64,000 nt of DNA from Neobacillus niacini (GCF_019749295.1 NZ_JACWFG010000006.1:124001-188000); one strand, 5' to 3'. Shown: positions 44,874 to 54,349, numbered from the stretch's first letter. Numbers and translations are program-made. Notes: generated by a model not told the origin, from the letters alone.

Positions 44874-45896
44874 ATGAAGTTATTAGTTACAGGCGGTGCT
44901 GGCTTTATTGGCAGTAACTTTGTCCGTTATATGGTTAATAAATATCCTGAATACACCATCGTTAACCTAGATTTGTTGACGTATGCTGGAAATCTTGAAA
45001 ATCTTAAAGATATTGAAAATGCAGCTAACTATAAATTCGTCCGTGGAGATATCGCGGACCGTGAATTTATTAATGGCCTTTTCAAAGAAGAGAAGTTTGA
45101 TTATGTGTTGAACTTTGCAGCTGAATCTCATGTAGACCGCAGCATCACGGATCCTGGTATCTTTGTACAAACTAATATTCAAGGTACTTTGGCTTTACTT
45201 GATGCAGCAAAAACATTCGGTGTTACGAAATACCTTCAAGTTTCAACGGATGAGGTCTATGGTACTTTGGGTGAGACAGGCTATTTCACAGAAGAAACAC
45301 CTCTTGCTGCAAACAGCCCTTATAGTGCTAGTAAGGCAGGAGCTGACATGCTCGTTCGTGCATACCATGAGACATTCGGTCTGCCTGTAAATATTACACG
45401 CTGCTCTAATAACTACGGACCGTTCCATTTTCCTGAAAAGCTTATTCCATTGATGATTATCAATGCTTTGCATGATAAGGAACTTCCAATCTATGGAGAT
45501 GGCTTAAACATTCGGGACTGGCTGCATGTGGAGGACCATTGTCAGGCGATTGATTTGGTTCTTCATAAAGGACGTAATGGTGAAGTCTACAATGTAGGCG
45601 GAAATAATGAACGTACAAATATTGAAATTGTTAAAACGATCCTACAGCATCTAAATAAACCAGAATCATTAATGAAATTTGTTACGGACCGTCCGGGACA
45701 TGATCGCCGTTATGCGATTGATGCCACAAAGCTTCGTACAGAGCTTGGATGGTCTCCAAAATATAATTTCGATACAGGTATTGACCAGACCATTAATTGG
45801 TATCTCAATAATCGTGAATGGTGGGAAAATATCATTTCTGGTGAATACCAAGATTATGTGAAATCTCAATATGGCGATAGATTAGAGGTAGAATAA
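44874..45896 (+). CDS. rfbB: dTDP-glucose 4,6-dehydratase RmlB
   Basis: Second step: dTDP-glucose to dTDP-4-keto-6-deoxyglucose. A 340-residue extended SDR with GGAGFIGSN, FAAESHVDRSI, the catalytic TDE triad region STDEVYG, Y-x3-K in YSASKAG, and RCSNNYGP. ATG with TAGGAGG upstream. It ends directly against rmlD. Confidence 0.95.
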   Translation: MKLLVTGGAGFIGSNFVRYMVNKYPEYTIVNLDLLTYAGNLENLKDIENAANYKFVRGDIADREFINGLFKEEKFDYVLNFAAESHVDRSITDPGIFVQTNIQGTLALLDAAKTFGVTKYLQVSTDEVYGTLGETGYFTEETPLAANSPYSASKAGADMLVRAYHETFGLPVNITRCSNNYGPFHFPEKLIPLMIINALHDKELPIYGDGLNIRDWLHVEDHCQAIDLVLHKGRNGEVYNVGGNNERTNIEIVKTILQHLNKPESLMKFVTDRPGHDRRYAIDATKLRTELGWSPKYNFDTGIDQTINWYLNNREWWENIISGEYQDYVKSQYGDRLEVE

Positions 45897-46742
45897 ATGA
45901 AGGTTGTTGTTACCGGTGCTGCAGGTCAGCTTGGCCAGGATGTACTTTTGGAGCTGGAGCGAAGAAATCATCAAGGTGTTGGAGCGGACCGGCAGCAATT
46001 AGATATTACGATAGAAGAAAATGTGATTGCATATATAAATGAAATGAAGCCCGACATTATTCTGAATTGTGCGGCATACACGAATGTGGATGCAGCTGAG
46101 GAGAATGAAGAGGATGCTTACCTTATCAATGCGATTGGTACGGAAAACCTGGCGAAGGCTGCTAAACAGATTGGTGCAAAATTGCTGCATGTTAGTACAG
46201 ATTATGTTTTTGATGGTACCGCTTCTGTGCCCTATGAGGTTGATGAACCTACAAAACCGCTTGGTGCGTATGGAAGAACGAAACTGGCTGGTGAACAGCT
46301 TCTTCAAAAGCATTTAGACGAGTTTTTTATTGTCCGTACGGCTTGGGTATATGGGGTGTATGGGAATAATTTCGTTAAAACCATGATTCGTCTTGGTAAA
46401 GAGCGTGGCGAAGTCGGTGTTGTACACGATCAGGTTGGATCTCCAACCTATACAGTCGATCTAGCCAAGTTCATGGTTGAATTAATGGAAACTGATAAAT
46501 ATGGAATTTATCATGCCACTAACAGTGGTGTTTGCTCATGGTATGAATTTGCAGTAGAAATCTTTAAACAGGCAAAAATGGATGTTCAGGTTAACCCGTT
46601 AACAAGTGAACAATTTCCACGTCCTGCGGCACGTCCTAAATATTCAGTGTTAAGCAAGAAAATGATTGAAAAGCAAGGGTTAACACCGCTTCGTGATTGG
46701 AAAGAAGCTCTTGCGGCCTATTTATCACAATCAAATAACTAA
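45897..46742 (+). CDS. rfbD: dTDP-4-dehydrorhamnose reductase RmlD
   Basis: Last step: NAD(P)H reduction to dTDP-L-rhamnose. A 281-residue SDR with GAAGQLGQD, STDYVFDG, YGRTK (Y-x3-K) and RTAWVYG. The ATG begins right after the rmlB stop (TAAATGA), so it is translationally coupled. A terminator follows within 30 bases, closing the operon. Confidence 0.95.
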   Translation: MKVVVTGAAGQLGQDVLLELERRNHQGVGADRQQLDITIEENVIAYINEMKPDIILNCAAYTNVDAAEENEEDAYLINAIGTENLAKAAKQIGAKLLHVSTDYVFDGTASVPYEVDEPTKPLGAYGRTKLAGEQLLQKHLDEFFIVRTAWVYGVYGNNFVKTMIRLGKERGEVGVVHDQVGSPTYTVDLAKFMVELMETDKYGIYHATNSGVCSWYEFAVEIFKQAKMDVQVNPLTSEQFPRPAARPKYSVLSKKMIEKQGLTPLRDWKEALAAYLSQSNN

Positions 46743-46746
46743 TTGT

Positions 46747-46775
46747 TTAATACCCCTTTTAAAGGGGTATTTTCT
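46747..46775 (+). terminator. Intrinsic terminator of rmlACBD
   Basis: AATACCCCTTT / AAAGGGGTATT followed by TTCT. The rest of the 46776-47101 gap shows only the tagO promoter. Confidence 0.8.
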
Positions 46776-47013
46776 GTTATAGGGAAAAATTAATTATGAA
46801 CAAAAGAACAATTATGTAACTTATTCTTTCAGGTAGACGTCTATATGAATGGAAATTAAATGTTGTAATTTGTCAGACATGTGAAGGGTTTTTCAAGTTA
46901 GGTATTCGCTTACATTCATATTACATTGGTGTTATCATCTTTTGCATTTATATTGCAATCCTATTAAAGGGAGATAATTGTCGGAAATCCTAGTTTATTT
47001 CTATTTGTGACTA

Positions 47014-47022
47014 TGCTATAAT
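47014..47022 (+). promoter_or_regulatory. Extended -10 promoter of tagO copy 1
   Basis: TGCTATAAT with a poor -35 (TTTATT) at 17-base spacing; the leader is about 75 bases. Confidence 0.5.
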
Positions 47023-47101
47023 CCATTAGGATACGTTATATCGACTTCATACAAACTATTAAAGTAATAAAAATATAGATACGTAAAACTTGGAGGGGCA
47101 T

Positions 47102-48175
47102 ATGCTTTATATTACTCTAGCTATCTGTTTTTTTGCGTCCATACTACTTACGCCGCTAGTTAAAAAATTTGCTTTTAAAATAGGAGCAACAGATAAACCT
47201 AATCAAAGAAAAGTTCACTCGCGTATTATGCCTCGACTTGGGGGATTAGCGATATTTATAAGCTTTATCATCGGGACACTTATTACTAAACCTAATACCT
47301 TAATGTATGGAGAATTCCATTGGTCCATAATGATCGGTGCTGCCATCATCATCTTAACGGGCATGGTGGATGATGTGAAGGAAATCTCCCCTAAAGTAAA
47401 ACTGCTTGGTCAAATTGCTGCAGCTGCTGTTGTTGTGATTTATGGCGGTTTGAAAGTGGAATTCATTAATCTTCCTTTCGGCGGTGTTATTGACTTTGGA
47501 TACTTAAGCATCCCAATGACAATGATATGGATTATCGGGATTACCAATGCAATCAATCTTATCGATGGTTTAGATGGGTTAGCAGGCGGTGTTTCGTCCA
47601 TCGCGTTATTTTCAATTGCAGGAATGTCCATGGTCATGGGGAATCAATATGTTACGATTATGGCGTTAATTGTCGCTGCAAGTACGATAGGTTTCCTATT
47701 GTATAACTTTCATCCAGCAAAGATTTTTATGGGCGATACCGGTGCCTTGTTCTTGGGATATCTGATTGCTGTATTATCACTATTAGGTTATAAAAATGTA
47801 ACATTTATTTCATTGATTATCCCTGTTATTATTCTCGGTGTGCCAATTTCGGATACGTTCTTTGCGATTATTCGGAGGTTCGTAAACAAACAGCCGTTAT
47901 CAGCACCAGACAAATCACATCTTCATCACTGCTTGTTGAAAATAGGATTTACTCATAGGCAAACGGTTTTATTAATTTATGCAATGGCTGCATTGTTCGG
48001 CTTAGCTGCGTTTGTTTTTTCACAATCAACCGTTTGGGGCTCAATCATTGTCATATTCTCTCTTTTAATAACAATAGAGCTCGTTGTAGAAAGCATTGGA
48101 CTTATCCGTGAGGATTATAAGCCACTCTTAAAGTTCCTTAAGGGCCTTAAGCCGGCTAATGTGAAAAATAGATAA
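47102..48175 (+). CDS. tagO: Undecaprenyl-phosphate N-acetylglucosamine-1-phosphate transferase (TagO/MraY family), copy 1
   Basis: Starts wall-polymer synthesis by moving GlcNAc-1-phosphate onto undecaprenyl phosphate. A 357-residue, 11-TM protein with all family motifs: ATDKPNQRKVH, GMVDDVKEIS (D-D metal site), NLIDGLDGLAGG, FMGDTGALFLG and SAPDKSHLHHCLL. ATG at 47102 directly after GGAGGGG. A very similar paralogue lies at 49352, with an amidase gene between them. It sits beside the rml and polysaccharide genes and yvyE, near where B. subtilis keeps tagO. Confidence 0.9.
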   Translation: MLYITLAICFFASILLTPLVKKFAFKIGATDKPNQRKVHSRIMPRLGGLAIFISFIIGTLITKPNTLMYGEFHWSIMIGAAIIILTGMVDDVKEISPKVKLLGQIAAAAVVVIYGGLKVEFINLPFGGVIDFGYLSIPMTMIWIIGITNAINLIDGLDGLAGGVSSIALFSIAGMSMVMGNQYVTIMALIVAASTIGFLLYNFHPAKIFMGDTGALFLGYLIAVLSLLGYKNVTFISLIIPVIILGVPISDTFFAIIRRFVNKQPLSAPDKSHLHHCLLKIGFTHRQTVLLIYAMAALFGLAAFVFSQSTVWGSIIVIFSLLITIELVVESIGLIREDYKPLLKFLKGLKPANVKNR

Positions 48176-48187
48176 TACTAGATTTAT

Positions 48188-48222
48188 AGAAAGCCTAAAA
48201 CATTGTTTTAGGCTTTTTTTAT
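48188..48222 (+). terminator. Intrinsic terminator of tagO copy 1
   Basis: AAAGCCTAAAAC-att-GTTTTAGGCTTTTTTT. Confidence 0.88.
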
Positions 48223-48267
48223 TTACAAAACTTAATAAAGATAAAATTTTTTGCTTGTTTAACCTAC

Positions 48268-48295
48268 ACAAAAATGAATCAAAGTTCATTTACTA
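48268..48295 (+). promoter_or_regulatory. Candidate SigK promoter of the amidase gene
   Basis: ACA, a 16-base spacer and CATTTACTA (consensus CATAnnnTA, one mismatch). It would put the amidase under late mother-cell control. Confidence 0.45.
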
Positions 48296-48316
48296 TTGTA
48301 AAGGAGAGGATAAGTA

Positions 48317-49147
48317 ATGGTAAAAATATCTTGGGATGCAGGACATGCTGGCTTTGGTGTTACACCTGGAAAACGTGCGCTTGACAACTCGATGTATGAA
48401 TGGGACTTTAACGATGGTGTAGTTGACTATGCCATGGAAGCTCTTTCACATTACGAAAATGTCGAACAATTACGTGTAGACGACCCTTCTGGCAGAATAG
48501 ATGTACCGTTATCTGAACGAGCTAACCGTGTTAATCAATGGGGTTCAAACCTTCATATTTCTGTACACGGTAATGCAGCAGCACCTTCAGCAAACGGAAT
48601 TGAAACTTTCGTTCATCCTACTGCCTCAGCGCAAAATCGTGATATAGCTTTGCATATCCATAATTATGTAATTAACCGCACGAATCGGAGAAACCGTGGA
48701 TTAAAAGAGGCGGATTTTCAGATTTTACGTGCTACAAATATGAATAGTCTGCTAATTGAAGGTGGTTTTATGACCAACCCGGGGGAATTAGCATTAATGA
48801 AAACAGTCAGTTACCGAGCTACAGTAGGTCGAGCTATTGCTGATGCAATTGTAACAAAGTTCAATTTGAGGAGAAGGAATGAAGTAGTAAATCAGCCTAC
48901 AAACGTGATTCGTTATATTGACACTGGTGGTTATGCAGGACCAGCCTTGTTAGAAATTCATAATTATCTTGTAAAGACAGGGCATAACTATGATACTAAG
49001 CGTGGACCAGATGGTTCGATTTTATTTTTAGTGGGCCCATTTGATACAGGTATGGCAAATTACAAAGAAGCCACTGCCTCAATCTCAAAGTTTGATAGCA
49101 ATATGAGGATACTGACTCGAGAACAAGCGGCAGCATGGAGGAGATAA
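48317..49147 (+). CDS. N-acetylmuramoyl-L-alanine amidase without signal peptide (CwlC-like)
   Basis: A 276-residue Amidase_3 zinc enzyme that cuts the amide between muramic acid and L-Ala. Zn and catalytic residues are in WDAGHAGFG, YEWDFND, ISVHGNAA and LIEGGFMTN. The C-terminal 75 residues (IRYIDTGGYAGPALLEIHNYL ... REQAAAWRR) resemble a SPOR-type peptidoglycan-binding repeat. There is no signal peptide, as in phage endolysins and in the mother-cell-lysis amidase CwlC of B. subtilis. No phage genes flank it and a SigK-like promoter precedes it, so the CwlC-like role is preferred. Confidence 0.83.
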   Translation: MVKISWDAGHAGFGVTPGKRALDNSMYEWDFNDGVVDYAMEALSHYENVEQLRVDDPSGRIDVPLSERANRVNQWGSNLHISVHGNAAAPSANGIETFVHPTASAQNRDIALHIHNYVINRTNRRNRGLKEADFQILRATNMNSLLIEGGFMTNPGELALMKTVSYRATVGRAIADAIVTKFNLRRRNEVVNQPTNVIRYIDTGGYAGPALLEIHNYLVKTGHNYDTKRGPDGSILFLVGPFDTGMANYKEATASISKFDSNMRILTREQAAAWRR

Positions 49148-49222
49148 TTAATAAGTACCAATAGGCATATAGTGTAACAACGTATCACTGATCTATAATA
49201 GGAAAGCTTCACAGATAAACTC

Positions 49223-49252
49223 CGAGTCTAAAACACCGTTTTAGATTCTTTT
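49223..49252 (+). terminator. Intrinsic terminator of the amidase gene
   Basis: AGTCTAAAACaccGTTTTAGATT followed by CTTTTC. Confidence 0.7.
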
Positions 49253-49351
49253 CTTTTTTAGTCAAAATAAAAATGATTTCCTTTTTTTTACTAGACAATC
49301 CCCGTTTTCAAAATTACTTTTATGGACAAGATACTATCGAGGAGGGTCTGT

Positions 49352-50416
49352 ATGCTGTTTTACACCTTGATAGTATGTTTTATCACTTCACTTCTTATAA
49401 CTCCACTAATAAAAAAATTGGCCGTTTCTATAGGGGCAACTGACAAGCCGAACCAGCGCAAGGTTCATCAGTTTACCATGCCAAGGCTCGGAGGCTTGGC
49501 CATTTTTATTAGCTTTATTATTGGAATGCTAATTTTGAAACCTTTAAACCCAGCCTTCATCCCGATTATTATAGGCAGTTCCATTATTGTCATTACAGGA
49601 ATCTGTGATGATTTATTTGAACTATCAGCTAAGTATAAGCTTATAGGTCAATTAGCTGCTGCCTTTATTGTTGTATTTTTAGGTGACCTTCAAGTGCTTT
49701 TTATTAATCTCCCCTTCGGAGGACATCTAGAATTTGGGTATTTAAGTATTCCATTTACCATTCTTTGGATTGTTGGTATTACAAATGCGATCAACTTGAT
49801 TGACGGATTAGATGGGTTAGCAGCAGGGGTATCCTCCATTGCCTTAATAACTATTTCAGGAATGGCACTGATTCAGGGGAACCTGTTTGTTGTTGCAGTA
49901 GGAACGATTGTCTTAATGGGAACATTGGGCTTTTTATATTATAACTTCCATCCTGCAAGTATTTTCATGGGTGACACCGGGGCATTATTTTTGGGCTTTG
50001 TAATTTCAGTCCTTTCCTTACTCGGATATAAAAACGTAACGTTTATTTCCTTTATCATTCCGGTAATTATCCTCGGAGTTCCAATCTCAGATACTTTTTT
50101 TGCTATCATGCGAAGGATTATTAATAAACAACCGTTATCAGCTCCCGATAAATCACATTTGCATCATTGTCTGCTCAGGCTGGGTTACTCTCACAGGCAA
50201 ACTGTACTCTTGATTTATGCAATGGCATCCTTTTTTGGACTTGTGGCTGTTATTTATTCACAGGCGAGAATCGGTGTTTCTATTTTCTTAATTTGTCTGA
50301 TTATTTTATTAATGGAATTCATTGCTGAGAAAATTGGTTTGATGGGAAACAACTTTCATCCCTTACTAAAGATTTTGCGCATGTTTGGAATTACTGCCGC
50401 AAAAGACCGATCCTAA
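49352..50416 (+). CDS. Undecaprenyl-phosphate GlcNAc-1-phosphate transferase (TagO/MraY family), copy 2
   Basis: A 354-residue, 11-TM paralogue of the tagO at 47102, with long identical stretches (MPRLGGLAIFISFIIG, VTFISFIIPVIILGVPISDT) and all catalytic motifs intact (GICDDLFELS, NLIDGLDGLAAG, FMGDTGALFLG, SHLHHCLL). ATG at 49352 has GAGGAGGG upstream. It has its own upstream gap and ends at a bidirectional terminator. A functional duplicate, possibly dedicated to a different polymer or growth stage. Confidence 0.87.
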   Translation: MLFYTLIVCFITSLLITPLIKKLAVSIGATDKPNQRKVHQFTMPRLGGLAIFISFIIGMLILKPLNPAFIPIIIGSSIIVITGICDDLFELSAKYKLIGQLAAAFIVVFLGDLQVLFINLPFGGHLEFGYLSIPFTILWIVGITNAINLIDGLDGLAAGVSSIALITISGMALIQGNLFVVAVGTIVLMGTLGFLYYNFHPASIFMGDTGALFLGFVISVLSLLGYKNVTFISFIIPVIILGVPISDTFFAIMRRIINKQPLSAPDKSHLHHCLLRLGYSHRQTVLLIYAMASFFGLVAVIYSQARIGVSIFLICLIILLMEFIAEKIGLMGNNFHPLLKILRMFGITAAKDRS

Positions 50417-50473
50417 AAAAGTGACTGACTCAAAATGGCACAAGGTGTGGCATTTGAGTCAGTCACTTTTTGC
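50415..50473. terminator. Bidirectional intrinsic terminator
   Basis: Long stem AAAAGTGACTGACTCAAA / TTTGAGTCAGTCACTTTT between convergent tagO copy 2 and yvyE. Confidence 0.9.
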
Positions 50474-51108
50474 TAGAGTAAAACTTCCAAGTATGTCGTT
50501 TCCCCTTTTTTAAGTCCAGCCTGTCCGTTTGTAAGTTCAGTTAACCATTCGATAAACACACTCACTTGGTTCTCATTTACATATACTTCAACTTCAACAA
50601 TATCAAGGTAATGAATTTCCTTTATGATATATTCTGACTCCCTGAGCTCTTTTTCAACTTTCCCAAGCCAAGTATAATCAATCTTCACATGTATGGTCTG
50701 GACCAGTCTTCTTTCAACAATTCCAGCTGTTTCTATACCTTCTGAAGTCGCCTTCCCGTAGGCGCGAATTAAACCTCCTGCTCCTAACTTAATCCCGCCA
50801 AAGTAGCGGGTAATTACGACGACGGTATCTTTAAGTTTCTTTTTTTTCAAAACTTCGAGAATGGGTACTCCTGCAGTCCCGCTGGGTTCTCCGTCATCAC
50901 TGGCTTTTTGGATATGATCATGTTCACCAATTATATAAGCAGAACAATTATGAGCAGCATCCCAATACTTTTTCTTTAGGTATTGGATAAATTCCTGCGC
51001 TTCGAGTTCCGTCTCTGCTCTTTTAATATGGGCAATAAATCTCGACTTTTGGATAATTATCTCATGCTCTCCTACCTCTGGCCTAACCGTAAAATACTGA
51101 GACAGCAT
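50473..51108 (-). CDS. yvyE: YigZ/IMPACT family protein
   Basis: A 211-residue protein of the IMPACT/UPF0029 family: KSRFIAHIKRAETELEAQ, HNCSAYIIGE, the signature DDGEPSGTAGVPIL, VVITRYFGGIKLGAGGLIRAYG, then a ferredoxin-like C-terminal domain. The cellular role is unsettled (links to ribosome or proline-peptidase-like functions have been suggested). ATG at 51108 has GGAGGG upstream; the longer frame to 51153 has none. In B. subtilis yvyE also lies beside degSU. Confidence 0.88.
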   Translation of the reverse strand: MLSQYFTVRPEVGEHEIIIQKSRFIAHIKRAETELEAQEFIQYLKKKYWDAAHNCSAYIIGEHDHIQKASDDGEPSGTAGVPILEVLKKKKLKDTVVVITRYFGGIKLGAGGLIRAYGKATSEGIETAGIVERRLVQTIHVKIDYTWLGKVEKELRESEYIIKEIHYLDIVEVEVYVNENQVSVFIEWLTELTNGQAGLKKGETTYLEVLL

Positions 51109-51370
51109 ATATTTTCCCTCCATAGCATTATTCCAATAATATAAAAAAAACATTGGTGTAATATAACTTTAATATACAAGTAAATTTCCCGTGTTATAAT
51201 AAATAATGGTTAAATGGTGTTAACCCTATTTTCTTAAAATAGTAGTTTTGTTAACAAACATTATACTACTTATGAACTAGAAAGTTGGGAAAATTTTTGT
51301 TTAATGCTTAGATATAGTAAAATGTTCCAATACGCGTTAAACTAGTAAAAAGGAATCTCTGGAGGAGAGC

Positions 51371-52516
51371 ATGGCGAAAATTCAGAAGATTAATGTGAAA
51401 TCAATTGATGAAATTCGAGAAGAGATGATTGAAACCGTCACTAGCAGTAAAAGTGACATCTTTCAGATAAGTGAGCAATGCCGAAAAGACTACGATAATA
51501 TGACAAGTGAGTTAAGAACCATTAGAGATATGATGGTGAAACTGAATGCAGAAGAAGAGCGCCTTGAAGAACAGGTGCTTAAGGCTAGATTAACACTATC
51601 CGAGCTAAGTATGAATTTTAAAGCATATTCCGAAGCTGAGGTTAGAGAAGCATACGAAAAGGCCCATCAATTGCAGATGGACTTGTCCATTAATTGGCAA
51701 TATAAAAAACAGCTGTTGGATAAACGGGCAGACCTTGAACGCAGGCTGCTGGGGCTGGATGAAACGATTGACCGTGCAGACCAGCTGATTTCACAGATTT
51801 CTGTTGTCATGAATTACCTTATGAGTGATTTAAAGCTTATGGGTGAGGAATTACAGAATGCTAAAGCAAAACAGGATTTTGGGCTGAAAATTATTGAGGC
51901 CCAAGAGGAAGAAAGAAAAAGGCTTTCTAGAGATATTCATGACGGTCCAGCACAAATGCTTGCCAATGTCATTATGAGATCTGATTTAGTGGATCGTGTC
52001 TATCGTGAACAAGGACCTGAAGAGGCTTTCAAAGAAATTGGCAGTTTCAAAAAGATGGTCCGCGCCGCTCTTTATGAGGTTCGAAGAATTATCTATGACC
52101 TTCGCCCGATGGCGCTTGATGATTTAGGCCTAGTCCCTACCCTCAGAAAATATTTACAAACAATCGAAGAATATCATAACAAGTCGAGAATTGAGTTAAT
52201 AAACATTGGTTTAGAACGCAGGCTTCCTGCTAAATATGAAGTGGCACTATTCCGATTGATCCAAGAATCTGTGCAAAATGCGTTGAAGCATGCCGATGCC
52301 TGTGAAATAAAAGTTAGGCTCGAAATGACAAAGAATGAGCTAACCGTCTTAATCAAGGATAATGGGTCAGGTTTTGATACGACTCAGAAAAAACCCGAGT
52401 CATTCGGGATTATCGGAATGAGGGAACGGGTAGAGCTGTTAGAAGGAAATATTACGTTTGAATCTAAAATTGGAAAAGGAACCGCAGTTTTTATTGTTGT
52501 TCCATTACCGGCTTAA
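51371..52516 (+). CDS. degS: Cytoplasmic sensor histidine kinase DegS
   Basis: A 381-residue soluble kinase. The N-terminal half is a coiled-coil sensor domain with no TM, as in DegS. The dimerisation/phosphoacceptor helix has EERKRLSRDIHDGPAQML with His190. The HATPase domain ends with DNGSGFDTTQ and GIIGMRERVELL. ATG at 51371 has GGAGGAG upstream. With degU it controls exoenzymes, biofilm, motility and competence. Confidence 0.94.
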   Translation: MAKIQKINVKSIDEIREEMIETVTSSKSDIFQISEQCRKDYDNMTSELRTIRDMMVKLNAEEERLEEQVLKARLTLSELSMNFKAYSEAEVREAYEKAHQLQMDLSINWQYKKQLLDKRADLERRLLGLDETIDRADQLISQISVVMNYLMSDLKLMGEELQNAKAKQDFGLKIIEAQEEERKRLSRDIHDGPAQMLANVIMRSDLVDRVYREQGPEEAFKEIGSFKKMVRAALYEVRRIIYDLRPMALDDLGLVPTLRKYLQTIEEYHNKSRIELINIGLERRLPAKYEVALFRLIQESVQNALKHADACEIKVRLEMTKNELTVLIKDNGSGFDTTQKKPESFGIIGMRERVELLEGNITFESKIGKGTAVFIVVPLPA

Positions 52517-52558
52517 ACTAAATTAAATGATTTTATTGCGGAGCAGGAGGGGAAATAA

Positions 52559-53242
52559 ATGATGACTAAGATTGCAATTATCGACGACCATCAGCTATTT
52601 AGAGAAGGGGTAAAACGAATTCTAGAATTCGAAAAGGCATTTCAAGTGGTTGCTGAAGGAGATGACGGCAGTGACGCTGTAACGATTGTTAATGCCTATA
52701 AACCAGATGTAGTGATTATGGATATTAATATGCCTCAGGTGAACGGAATAGAGGCCACACGTGAATTGTCTGAGAAGTTCCCAGATACTAAAATTATTAT
52801 CTTATCTATTCATGATGATGAAAATTATGTAACGCATGCACTTCAAACAGGTGCAAGAGGTTATTTATTAAAGGAAATGGACGCAGATGCACTTATTGAG
52901 GCTGTCCGCGTCGTAGCAGAAGGCGGATGCTACTTGCATCCGAAAGTGACTCATAACCTAGTAAACGAATACCGAAAGCTGACAGCAGGGCGTACAGGCG
53001 GAGGTGCCTTCGTTCAAACACTTGAGCTTCGTCGTCCGTTACATCTGTTAACGCGCCGCGAATGTGAAGTTCTGCAAATGCTGGCAGATGGTAAGAGTAA
53101 CCGCGGTATTGGGGAAGCTTTATTTATCAGTGAAAAAACGGTGAAAAACCATGTAAGTAACATCTTACAAAAAATGAACGTTAACGACCGTACGCAAGCT
53201 GTTGTAGTTGCTATTAAAAACGGATGGGTAGAAGTTCGATAA
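52559..53242 (+). CDS. degU: Response regulator DegU
   Basis: A 227-residue NarL/FixJ-type regulator. The receiver has [13 protein letters not shown], phosphoacceptor Asp55 in VIMDINMP and Lys in YLLKEMD. The C-terminal LuxR-type HTH has [18 protein letters not shown] and [16 protein letters not shown]. Partner of DegS, 42 bases downstream. ATG after GGAGGGG. It may feed into the comF genes downstream and the exported hydrolases in this window, by analogy with B. subtilis. Confidence 0.94.
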   Translation: MMTKIAIIDDHQLFREGVKRILEFEKAFQVVAEGDDGSDAVTIVNAYKPDVVIMDINMPQVNGIEATRELSEKFPDTKIIILSIHDDENYVTHALQTGARGYLLKEMDADALIEAVRVVAEGGCYLHPKVTHNLVNEYRKLTAGRTGGGAFVQTLELRRPLHLLTRRECEVLQMLADGKSNRGIGEALFISEKTVKNHVSNILQKMNVNDRTQAVVVAIKNGWVEVR

Positions 53243-53259
53243 ATAATAATGATTAACAT

Positions 53260-53298
53260 GAGGGCACGCTCTAGAAATGGGCGTGCCCTCGTTTTTTG
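53260..53298 (+). terminator. Intrinsic terminator of degSU
   Basis: GAGGGCACGC / GCGTGCCCTC followed by GTTTTTT. Confidence 0.9.
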
Positions 53299-53368
53299 TA
53301 AAAAAATGCATTTTGCATGTTTTTCATATAAAATAGAAAAAAACATATATTTAAGGATGGTTCCAATT

Positions 53369-54208
53369 ATGAAAACGGCCGTTGTTACGGATAGTACAGC
53401 ATACATACCTAAAGAATTACGCGATAAATGGAATATACATATGATCCCTTTAAATGTCATCTTTGGCAGTGAGGCATATCAGGAAGAAGTAGATATTACT
53501 GCAGGACAATTTTATCAACAAGTAAAGGAAAAAGAACTGCCCACCACCTCACAGCCTCCAATAGGCCAGTTTGTAGAGTTGTTTGAACAATTTTCTAAAG
53601 ATTATGAGGCGGTCATTAGTATTCATCTCTCCAGTGGGATAAGCGGGACCTTTGCTGGTGCTGTTACTGCTAGCACCATGGCAGAAAGTATTAAAGTCTA
53701 CCCTTTTGATTCCGAAATCAGCTGTATGCCTCAAGGATTCTATGCCATTGAAGCTGCGAAAATGGCTCAAGATGGTGTGGAAGCAAGGGAGATCATGTCA
53801 CGCCTTGAGGAATTGAAAAAAACAGCACGTGCCTATTTTATGGTGGACGACCTGTCACATTTGCAGCGAGGCGGCCGTCTTTCCAGTGCGCAAGCGATTA
53901 TCGGCAGCCTGCTTCAGGTGAAACCACTTCTTCACTTTGAAAACAAAGTCATTGTCCCATTTGAAAAAATCCGTACAAGAAAAAAAGCAATGAAACGGAT
54001 TGTCGACCTGTTAGGTGAAGATGCTTCAGGCGGAGCTCCCTATCAGGCTGCTATCATTCATGCTAACCGTGAGGAAGAAGCAGTGGAATGGAAGTCTGAG
54101 CTCGAAAGCATGTATCCCAATGTAGAATTCTCAATCAGCTACTTCGGCCCCGTTATCGGCACTCATCTAGGAGAAGGTGCCATGGGACTAGGATGGATGA
54201 AAAAATAA
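53369..54208 (+). CDS. DegV family fatty-acid-binding protein
   Basis: A 279-residue DegV/FakB-like protein that binds a fatty acid for phosphorylation by FakA. Motifs are TAVVTDSTAYI at the start, TTSQPPIG, ISIHLSSGISGT and LQRGGRLSSAQA. ATG at 53369 has AAGGATGG upstream; the frame upstream of it is inside the degU terminator region. Its place after degU matches B. subtilis degV (yviA). Confidence 0.92.
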   Translation: MKTAVVTDSTAYIPKELRDKWNIHMIPLNVIFGSEAYQEEVDITAGQFYQQVKEKELPTTSQPPIGQFVELFEQFSKDYEAVISIHLSSGISGTFAGAVTASTMAESIKVYPFDSEISCMPQGFYAIEAAKMAQDGVEAREIMSRLEELKKTARAYFMVDDLSHLQRGGRLSSAQAIIGSLLQVKPLLHFENKVIVPFEKIRTRKKAMKRIVDLLGEDASGGAPYQAAIIHANREEEAVEWKSELESMYPNVEFSISYFGPVIGTHLGEGAMGLGWMKK

Positions 54209-54217
54209 TGAATGTAG

Positions 54218-54248
54218 AAGCCAGGCGAACGGTTGCCCTGGCTTTTTG
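54218..54248 (+). terminator. Intrinsic terminator of the degV-like gene
   Basis: GAAGCCAGG ... CCTGGCTTTTTG. Confidence 0.8.
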
Positions 54249-54349
54249 ATAATACAATAAACTTCTGCTGCTTTATGAAAATATTATTCGACATTTTGCA
54301 GGAATATTGACAGTTCATGTTGAAAACTCTTAGAAAGGAGTGGTATTCA

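Noticed and set aside
48317..49147. Prophage endolysin
   Set aside because: There is no signal peptide, as in endolysins, but there is no holin or other phage gene within reach, and the SPOR-like tail and SigK-like promoter fit a CwlC-type mother-cell amidase better.
53249..53368. N-terminal extension of the DegV family protein
   Set aside because: The frame stays open upstream of 53369, but it runs through the degU terminator and has no ribosome binding site.
54275..54320. ComK box upstream of comFA
   Set aside because: AAAATATTATTC and AAAATGTCGAAT look loosely like AAAA-N5-TTTT boxes, but neither is a good match and the spacing does not fit the known classes.
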